In this document: piece after piece, positions 56,460 to 64,000 of the stretch
How positions within the stretch are numbered: the stretch's first letter is position 1
Layout: each line of letters opens with the position of its first letter
Origin: Galerina marginata
Lineage: Eukaryota; Basidiomycota; Agaricomycetes; Agaricales; Galerinaceae
Reading direction: 5' to 3'
DNA length: 64,000 bases
Assembly (NCBI GenBank): GCA_023014335.1
Contig: JAECYW010000009.1
Location: forward strand, 248,001-312,000
Translations under genes and position numbers: made by a program
Notes under the pieces: model-generated
Told to the model about the DNA's origin: nothing
Seen by the model: the letters and a program-made list of their open reading frames with translations, nothing else
Database searches by the model: none

Positions 56460-57224
56460 TTGAACCAAATAGAGTCGAATTCAATTTCAATAGCCCATAA
56501 GGTTTATAAGGGCGATGTACCCGAGATTCGCTCATCCATCAGTTCTGTAACATCCCAAGCAATGACAGAGATCACATATTCCCATAACATTTCGGCCTCT
56601 ATTTCTTTCTACAAGCAAAAAAAGAATGCCAGCATCCAAATCGTGCTGAAACCTACGAATTTGGGAAAGGTATTCGGTGGTACTGGAAGTGGAGTCGATA
56701 CCGTCATTTATCTAAGCGGTGATTATTCCCATCCACACATTTCGTTGCTGAAGTTTAACCTATTGCTTTCTCTGCGGAAAAGGAATCATCAAAGGGACAT
56801 TTTACTATAACGACGTCAATGACTTGACAGGCGAATACAAGTACACCGTCACTTGTACTACGGATTCGGATAAGAAGGTCTTTTGCGCAGTTAACGCGGA
56901 GAAGGAGGAAGCTGTCGGTGCCACAGTCAAGCATTATTATTGGAAGGTGAGCTGTCATATACCTTCTCTCGCTCTCTGATTCTTAGCCCTTTTATTCTAC
57001 AGTTTGTTGCGTCTGATGCAGTGCGTTTTCTTGCTTGTCTTACTCTGCCTACTTCTAACTAAAGATTTTCCCATTAGTTCGGCAAAGATGAATTTGGAAA
57101 AGAGGACGATGTGGTACGTTTTTCTTTACCACTTTCTTACCCAAAAGAAATTGAATCGTTTACCATTACATAGGAGGCGTTGAAGAACGAGTTCAGTAAT
57201 TCTGACGAGTGGATGCAACTGTAA
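56460..57224 (+). CDS. Unknown protein, five exons, start uncertain
   Basis: Exons, all in frame: about 56460-56718, 56783-56946, 57003-57020, 57078-57113, 57174-57224. Introns are 56-64 nt with GTGATT, GTGAGC, GTGCGT and GTACGT donors and proper CAG/TAG acceptors. The frame is open from 56448, but the first ATG in frame is 56562. A good acceptor at 56495 suggests an upstream exon that I could not fix. From 56562 it encodes 141 aa, from 56460 175 aa. Sequence is beta-rich in the middle (IIKGTFYYNDVNDLTGEYKY, TVTCTTDSDKKVFCAVNAEK) with two Cys and an acidic C-terminus (FSNSDEWMQL). Two micro-exons (18 and 36 nt) are conserved in phase. Not recognised. Likely cytosolic if the first ATG is right. 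Confidence 0.65.
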
Positions 57225-59936
57225 TCAACGTATATAACTCTCAATATCAAACTTTGGATTGGCAGTTAATTGGACAATCACGAAAGCCAGACCTCCTCAT
57301 GGACGAGACGCCTCAATGTTCGAGTTTCAGGTACATCTTCTGAGTGAAAGAGATGGAGTGACGCAATCACAAGGTTTGGAGGTCCTATCTTAAATAGCCT
57401 ATCATTAGCAGTCCTATTACACTTGCGGGATTCCACCTCACCGCCACAAAAAACATTTATTTCGGAACTAGGAAACCCGCCGCCGCGTCCGTGACGTTCC
57501 TAGCAGAAAGGAGCTAAGGGTGGAAATGACAAAGGAACATATATTCGAAAGGGGGACGATGAAATGCGTGCAGATGGAGGGAAAGGAAAAAGACAAAAGA
57601 ACGGAAATAAAGTGATAAGTAAACGCAGTGATCTCAAGGCTTAAAAGCTAGGAGGAGTCAGGGTAACCATTCCTCGAAAGCGGTCAAGGCGCACGACATG
57701 AAGCAACAATGGCCGCAAATACGGTGAGAATAGAATTTCAAGACAAACATCGGAGATTTCGTGTCAACTGACTGGGAAGATAAGAGGTAAGAAACCACGT
57801 ACCTCGGCAGTGCCGGTGTGAAGCGGTGTTTTCGACTCCCTCGCACCATTGACTGAGGGGTGAACCGCTCGTACAGAGAGTTCAATCCGAGGGTGCTACA
57901 GCTTGCGGGTCCGCCAGTAAAGACGCATAGAAGCAGAACTGTTCCGAAGGTCATATTAGATAACATAAATACAAAGACATAAAACACGATGTTACGCACT
58001 TGGTCAGAAACTTCAAAGGCGAACACATACAGCGTGTAGCTGCTATCGTGCGTTTTCAAGGTTACTCGTATTGGATAAACCCGGTGCCCGGCGTTGTGTC
58101 GCTGTCACCTGTCAATCAACATTGAGAGTGAAGTCGGATCGACGAGGGCTGCGGTGACTGTTGTGACGTACTCAAAGAAAGAGGGCGGATGCAGAGAGAT
58201 TGAGCGATGCTGGGTATCCAGATAGTTAAACGGTGAAGAAGAGATAAGGATGCGAAATACCTTAATAATAACATACACTAGCATTTGCCTGCTTCCCTGT
58301 CTCCGCGTTTTCCAAACCAATGTATCATCTTAAACGTTCCTTTTATCCCCATTTCCGTCGATATTACGCCTGCTGCTACCGGAACAGTCATTTGGGCCAT
58401 GCAGCTCAGGCTCGCCCTCAGGCTAGCGACTATTAGAAAGCAACTCTGTTGATGATAGGCCAAAGAACGACGAAAAAAGGATGACGGACGTGTACATACA
58501 AACCCAGACAAAAGCCAAGCCAGAGAATTGAGACGGGGGTGCCAACCGCTGTTCAAAATGGAACCTACATTTAAGCGCATGGACTGGTCAAAGCCCGACG
58601 AGCCAAGGGCCATTGTACATCGATGGCGACCATGTCTGCCGCCACTTTCAAGCTTTCCCGAGGCCGTCTGAGCTCAGATAGTCCTCAAGGTAATGCTAAT
58701 GGTTGGTCGATAGTCAGTTCAAATGCCTGCCATAGTGATCGTACAAAACTTACGTATAGACAGTGTGGGCGACGTTGATGCATGGTCTACGGAGAGTGAA
58801 AAGGGAAGAGGAAATTGATGACGTTCAAATTTCGCACGGACCCTGAACGCTGTCACAAGGCCAATTTCGGTCCCTCTTGGGCCTCTGTTCTTGCCGCCCA
58901 TGACCTTTCTTTTTTGCTGCCTTACACCTCCAAAACCTTTTCGCATTCGTAGATCCGATTTTTAGCCGTTCCCGTCTACTCGATTTAATTTATTTACGAT
59001 TGCTGTACTCTACAGACCTGATTTTCCCATCGCACGCCCAATCTATCCAGGTGCTCTTGTCCTCACTATCCTCCCAAGTTAAAACCCCCTGCATCGCTGG
59101 CAATGTCGCACAGATCCACTCAGTACATTTATGTTCCTCAAGGGCTACTCCTATACTAATGCTGGCACAGTGAGATCGTTGTGAACGTCCAGTATGTTAA
59201 TTTCGAAAAGTACCTAAGGAATGAATTAACTACTCATGTCGTAGTATTTTCTCCTTACAGGAACACCGGAAGCGTGGTCACCAGTGGGGTGTTAGTAGGG
59301 TGCAGCTTATCACCCTATGTTTCAGGGTTTACCCCAGAAATCAAGACCGCACGCACAACACGGCGGAACGAGTATCTTCTCTCGAAAAACCCCAAGAACG
59401 GGATAGCTTAAAACTTTGAAAGTAATTGGGAAATTTAGAAACATCTGCGTTGGTGCGTTCCTTCCATTTTGCCTGGGCTCATACAGTATAAATGTTAACT
59501 GTTCGATTGACACAGACAACAAAACGTGCCCTGAGAGGTACGGACAATTCAATTCCAAACACTTCACCCCACCTCCAGTAGGCGATTAGTCTCTTAAGGT
59601 AAATAGTATGAATCGATGGCGACCCATTGAGGAAAAAGATAGTTATCGATGTGCCTGGATCGACTCGAAGCCTCATAAGCTACACTTGGAAGGCACAAGG
59701 TCCGTCAAACATGGAACACTCGGTTTACATGACATGAGGAAAACATGAGGAATACCGCACCGGCACAAATTCCGCGGTCAACTGACGATCTGGCTAATTT
59801 TATCATATCTTTAAGCCAATCTTTGACCTTGGAGGAAGCTTAAATGTCGTCTTTGGCGCCTGCAGCATTTATAATTTAACGCCTTCACAAGACCACCATT
59901 TTTCCTCCGCCAACAATCAATACTCGTCAAAGAATA
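57225..59936. other. Intergenic with repeat remains, no gene recognised
   Basis: 58.1-58.6 kb resembles the decayed family of 28-39 kb: GTACATACAAACCCAGACAAAAGCC at 58491 matches the 28361 block, and 58130-58240 matches 30.88-30.98 kb. Minus ORFs at 58059-57658 and 58613-58278 lie in this sequence. 59.1-59.7 kb has open stretches on both strands without motifs. Confidence 0.4.
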
Positions 59937-60860
59937 ATGCCGCCTCTGTCTTCTCCCATCCACCGCGTTGTTGTCTATTACCAGACCCAGTACCATGACC
60001 AGAAGTACATCTCGCCGGCACCATTGATTCCGGTCGCGACTCATCTCATCATCGCGGCAATCCACCTCAACGACTCGAAGGACAATATTGTCACTCTCAA
60101 TAATCTCGCCCCTGACGACTCCACCTTAAACCAGATGTGGATTGACGTTGCGCGTATGCAAGGAAGCGGTGTCAAAGTTATGGGCATGTTGGGCGGAGCA
60201 TCGGATGGATCGTATAAGCTTCTGAACAAGGACTTCGACACATATTACCCGCCGCTGTCGTCGTTCATCACAAAGTGAGTAGCTCTTAATACCATGTACA
60301 ATGCCCTTGAATTTTGACTGTTGTCGTTTAGATATGGATTGGATGGTATCGATCTCGATGTAGAAGTAAAATCTGAGACCTACGACGATATCGTGAAGCT
60401 CATCAAGCAACTCCGATCCGATTTCGGCACAGACTTCCTAATCACCTTGGCCCCCGTAGCCAGCGCGCTTTCAGGAGGTACCAATCTGAGTGGTTTCGAC
60501 TATACCACCCTGGAGGCAAACTACGGCGACGATATCAACTGGTACAACGTCCAGTTCTACTCGGGCTTCGGTTCAATGGCAGATACAACGAGTTACGACA
60601 ACATCATAACTTACTCTTCCTTGGACCCAAGTCGGCTTGTAGCCGGCACCCTTTCTAGCGATAGTGGTACTGGGTGGGTGGAGTTGGATACCGTGAAGGC
60701 GACTGTGAGGCAGTTATTGAGGAAGTACGGTAATTCCTTTGGAGGAATAGCTTCTTGGGAGTATTACAATTCGATGCCAGACACGGATGAGCCTTGGACG
60801 TGGGCAGCGGTGATGAAGTTGGCAATGACTAACTGGAAAGAAGTTCTTGCAGCAGCCTAG
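59937..60860 (+). CDS. Glycoside hydrolase family 18 (chitinase-like), cytosolic, 288 aa
   Basis: Exons 59937-60274 and 60332-60860, 57-nt intron (GTGAGT..GTTTAG), in frame. A GH18 TIM barrel can be followed: RVVVYYQTQY at residues 10-19 (strand 1), GVKVMGMLGG at 78-87, catalytic motif DGIDLDVE at 117-124 with the acid Glu124 and Asp122 two before it, LITLAP at 149-154 and WYNVQFYSG at 183-191. It ends with GGIASWEYYNS, the usual last strand with Trp. No signal peptide, no carbohydrate-binding module and short length suggest an intracellular enzyme acting on chitin oligomers or N-glycans rather than cell-wall turnover outside. The substrate is inferred. All key catalytic residues are present. 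Confidence 0.92.
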
Positions 60861-60919
60861 TGTACACTATAATTAGACCCTACGAAGCATGATTTTTGTT
60901 TTTCGTCACTAACCTGTAA

Positions 60920-60925
60920 AATAAA
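60920..60925 (+). terminator. Polyadenylation signal AATAAA
   Basis: AATAAA 59 nt after the TAG stop of the GH18 gene. Confidence 0.6.
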
Positions 60926-61709
60926 TATCAAAACAACCTTTTTGTCATCCTTCACGAAAAAAAAATACCGCATACGATGAGGGAACGTCCTTCATTTCAT
61001 CGGTGTAACGGCACTTCAGTTGCCAAGGCCGACCATCCCAAAGAGAACTATTAAGCAATCAGACGCGGTCTATTAGCAGTTTGGTGACAAGAAATTCGTC
61101 GGTAGAAAAAAGAGGGCTAGGAAAAATTGCAAGAGCGGAATGCAGACTGCGGTGAAGCCAGTGCCAGAGGAAGGAAGAAAATGCGCACTGCAAATTTCAT
61201 AGAGGAAAGAAAGAACAGAAAAAAGAGCAAAAAGCGCCCCATTCATCTAACCTTAACCAGACTAGCATGACTCCGGCCTAGTCGAAACCGGAGTCTCAGC
61301 AGCGTACCCTAGAACAAACCCAATGAACCATGAATTAGGGCGACCGGTACGAGAGATTATAACTGACATGGGAAATGCAAGCAGAGAAAGGAAGTACCGC
61401 CTTCTGGTTCGTGTGTGATGCTTGGCGGTGTGTGGGTCAGAGCGCAGATTATTGAGGGGGCTGTAAGGAGAGAAGGGTTAAATTAGTTGACACAAAACGA
61501 AGACTAAACAGCAAAGAAAACGAAGAGAAAATCGACGCAGTACGTCGAGAAGTGTAGGAGCCACAGCGCGAACGAGATGGCACTCAATAAAGAAAAATCG
61601 GAAATTTTACAACGTACCAATCGATCGTCGAGTATAACCTGGGCGGATTTGAGGCTTGGGTCGGGGCTCGCTGATGCGCGTATCCAGTTGGAGGAGTGGA
61701 TATATGCGT
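60926..61709. other. Repeat remains, no gene seen
   Basis: 61.50-61.70 kb resembles 24.55-24.65, 30.06-30.15 and 31.34-31.55 kb (GCGCGAACGAGATG and GAGTGGATATATG blocks). No coding frame. Confidence 0.4.
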
Positions 61710-62770
61710 CGCTTCTAGACGGACGGGGTGGTTTGGGATTAATGGATCAGCCGCAAGTCAGCATGAAAGCATGAAAGCCCGCCCTCCCTCTGCACCCGCC
61801 TGGGTTCGGCACAGGATAGGCTCATTAGACTGAGGTATCCTGGGAGCTGACGCGATACGGAGTAGTCTATGCTATCCCTGCACGTTGTTGGTGTCAGAAG
61901 GTCGACTGCGAGAAGAATAAGATTTACAAGAGGAAATAATGGGGTCTGTACGAGATAGTCGGAATTGACGATTCAACCCAGAAGTGTCAGCGATTCTTCG
62001 GTAAGGATGTTGGTTCTGAACTGCGAGCTTGAGAATGAGAGAATAAGAAGATGGACATACGTCGGACGTCGTACGAATAATCGTCACCTAGGCTTAAAGT
62101 TGCAGCTACCGCGACAGTTCTCATGTTCGAGATGCGCGGAATGGCTACGACCGCCGGGGGCATACGCCACTAAGGAATAAATCTAGATATCATTGGGGCA
62201 GATAAATCATATGCCAATGGGAAATGGATCAGGGTTGTAGAACGTACACTCTTTCATCGTCATGTTCGTTCTCGATTTCGGCGACAAAAGCCAGTGGGCC
62301 ACGACCACCGGTAATTTGGGTGGGATGGAAGATGTTGGTGGACGCCCGGGCGATAGCGAAGGCAGCCAAGAGAGTACTTTCGTCGTTCAGCAGCGTGAAG
62401 GCTTGAAGTTGCGTGCCAGGCCGAATGGAGGTCGGAGAGGAGGCGCATATATGCGTCCACTCCGGCGTCTTGGTCGAGGCGGGGCTAGCTCGTGCCCTAA
62501 GTGAACACTGCTGAGGGGTGGCACACAGGTACGGCCTGCGTTTAGAGCGCTGGTGCTGATGACGATGAAGTCAGCACGACGAATCGCGCGCCAGCAATAC
62601 ACCTCCTCCCCAGCAAGATCTTGTTCGCCTCGAAAGTCCCATCTCTCGTTTAGCTTCCTGGGCTATCCACTCCTCCCCCCGTTTATCCTTCGCCTTCGAC
62701 CCAGAGAAGCGGCGGCAGCGGCAGTGGAAGCCACAGTCCGTCAACCAGGACGACACCTAACCCTATCGCC
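61710..62770 (-). repeat. Dispersed 1.1-kb repeat R, copy 2, with a conserved minus-strand exon
   Basis: Pairs with 22.40-23.58 kb: CTGACGCGATACGGAG.AGTCTATGCTATCCC and AAGGATGTTGGTTCTGAACTGCGAGC. The minus-strand exon about 62400-62250 keeps LNDESTLLAAF and GRGPLAFVAEIENEHDDERV and the GTACGT donor. Outside this exon indels break the frames. Confidence 0.6.
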
Positions 62771-63855
62771 GTATCTGCGCTAGATACCTCGCCCCATTTT
62801 GCATTCGTCGGCTGATTTCTCGACACCAATACGACTGCGAGAACGAATAAGGCGTCGAAGTAGTCGCGTAAACTCGTCACATAGGACGATATCGATGCCG
62901 TGGGAGCAGGCATGTCGGCAGGGTATTCGAAGTCGGGAATGCGGTATTAGGTAAAGAACAGAACGCACATACTTAGTACACTAGTAAATGCGACCATCCA
63001 GCTCCTGCCCATGTTTGGACGTTCCAGATCGCGAAACCGACTGCGAAGACCAAGCAAAAGGACGGCAGTACTTGTACAAGAGTCCAGCATTGAGAAGGTG
63101 GCACGTAGGGCGCTGGGAAACGAAGTACTGAAAGTATAAGATAAAGTTTATCACTACACAAGAGAGTGTTCGTCAGTTATGATCTACCAAAAAAGAGAAG
63201 ATTCGTACCTTGTCTACGACTCAACGTAGAGAGACGACAACTCGATGACAGCGAGAGATATAGGAAGCCCAAGACTGTCATAGGTCACGATGGCTTGACC
63301 AAATCGTATTTGAAGAACGTACTCGACCAGACAAAGGCAGAAATAGCAGACAATGTTGAGCGTGGCTCCGGATTGCAGGACAACGGGGAGCGGGAAGGTT
63401 GAAAAAAGGGAGACGTTGATCCGATGAGGCGTGGGAGCAGCCATGCCGAGGCGCCTCTTTGAATATGAGCGTTCCTATTGGCTAACGAATCTTGCCGCGC
63501 CATACTCTGATAATTTGCTCACCACCTCCGCTCTTTTCTGCTTTTCTCCACCATCGCTTCTAGTTCTGGACAGTGATTTCACTACAAGGACGAGTCATAC
63601 TCTCTCCGGCAATTGTCTTGTTACCGATTAATTGTCGAGTACTACACTCAGGAGAAACCCTCCCAGCTCCGCAGGCGCACTTTTCTATACGTTCTTGATA
63701 CATTCACGACGTGCTGGTCGGAAAATTTTGCTTTTTAGTTCAAGGACTACGCATATTATAGTACATCTATGATGGTACGTCTAGATATTTACTTCATTAT
63801 CAAATAAATCCTCCACTGGTTTGACTCCTGTAGCTCATCCGCTGAACCGAGATAT
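62771..63855. other. Intergenic, no gene recognised
   Basis: Several 60-80 codon open stretches on both strands without motifs. Minus 63161-62973 has a hydrophobic run but no supporting exon structure. The segment ends upstream of the gene at 63856. Confidence 0.35.
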
Positions 63856-64000
63856 ATGGCAGAGCTAAGAGCTGCTGGAGGTGTCGAGGCCAGCACGAGC
63901 TATTGGGCAGAGAAACACTGGGACTTGCAGAAAGACGGTATGTGATTCACGATGATTCTACATTCCCCATGTCATAATGTTGGTTCCAGAAGAAGGAAAC
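63856..64000 (+). CDS. Unknown gene, 5' end, cut by window
   Basis: Exon 1 63856-63937 from the ATG in ATATATGGCAG, donor GTATGT, 52-nt intron, exon 2 from 63990 (acceptor TTCCAG), in frame to the window edge. It reads MAELRAAGGVEASTSYWAEK then HWDLQKDEEGN. No signal peptide. Family not recognised from this fragment. The ATG choice is made because frames upstream of it do not join. Confidence 0.55.

Noticed and set aside
56460..56462. Start codon at 56460
   Set aside because: The codon is TTG, an unlikely start in a fungal nuclear gene. The true start is left open.
57658..58059. 133-codon minus-strand ORF
   Set aside because: No recognisable domain and no supporting exon structure. It borders sequence shared with the decayed repeat family.
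1..64000. tRNA or rRNA genes
   Set aside because: No B-box (GGTTCGANNCC) with a fitting cloverleaf and no rRNA-like conserved stretch was noticed. A tRNAscan run would settle this.

Overview
The window looks like nuclear DNA from a filamentous basidiomycete (Agaricomycetes type). Genes are split by many short introns of about 50-80 nt with GT..AG ends. The protein families that can be read are typical of mushrooms: an HsbA-like small secreted protein, a Kre9-type WSGGT membrane protein, HET-domain genes, an F-box/LRR relic, DUF5648-like secreted proteins and a non-secreted GH18. No rRNA, tRNA or CRISPR array was seen.

Layout. 1-7.6 kb is a gene-bearing end: a partial HsbA-like gene (minus), unresolved coding-like fragments, a six-exon membrane-anchored Kre9-like gene (plus), a relic, and a ten-exon secreted protein gene (plus) with a histone-H1-like Lys/Ala/Pro tail. 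About 7.6-51 kb is a repeat-dominated accessory block. It holds four GC-rich repeat copies (C1-C4), a decayed family with exon-like units on the minus strand (24-40 kb), and two abutting TA-flanked MITEs (28.94-29.47 kb). It also holds a direct segmental duplication of about 9-10 kb (copy A about 12.3-22.4 kb, copy B about 40.5-51.2 kb). Each copy carries a minus-strand HET gene next to a 69-bp tandem array that is translatable as 23-residue repeats. HET copy A has a premature stop. HET copy B reads through. Copy B has also received an alcohol-dehydrogenase fragment joined to a piece of the Lys/Pro tail sequence.

52-64 kb is gene-bearing again: two DUF5648-like secreted protein genes (minus) around an F-box pseudogene, a five-exon gene of unknown function (plus), a GH18 gene (plus), another copy of a dispersed repeat, and the 5' end of an unknown gene at the right edge.

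Exon structures marked as in frame were checked by hand for phase across every junction. Function is given only where motifs can be read. Repeat boundaries are approximate because they were judged by eye, not by alignment. Large single-frame ORFs in the GC-rich repeats were treated as chance.
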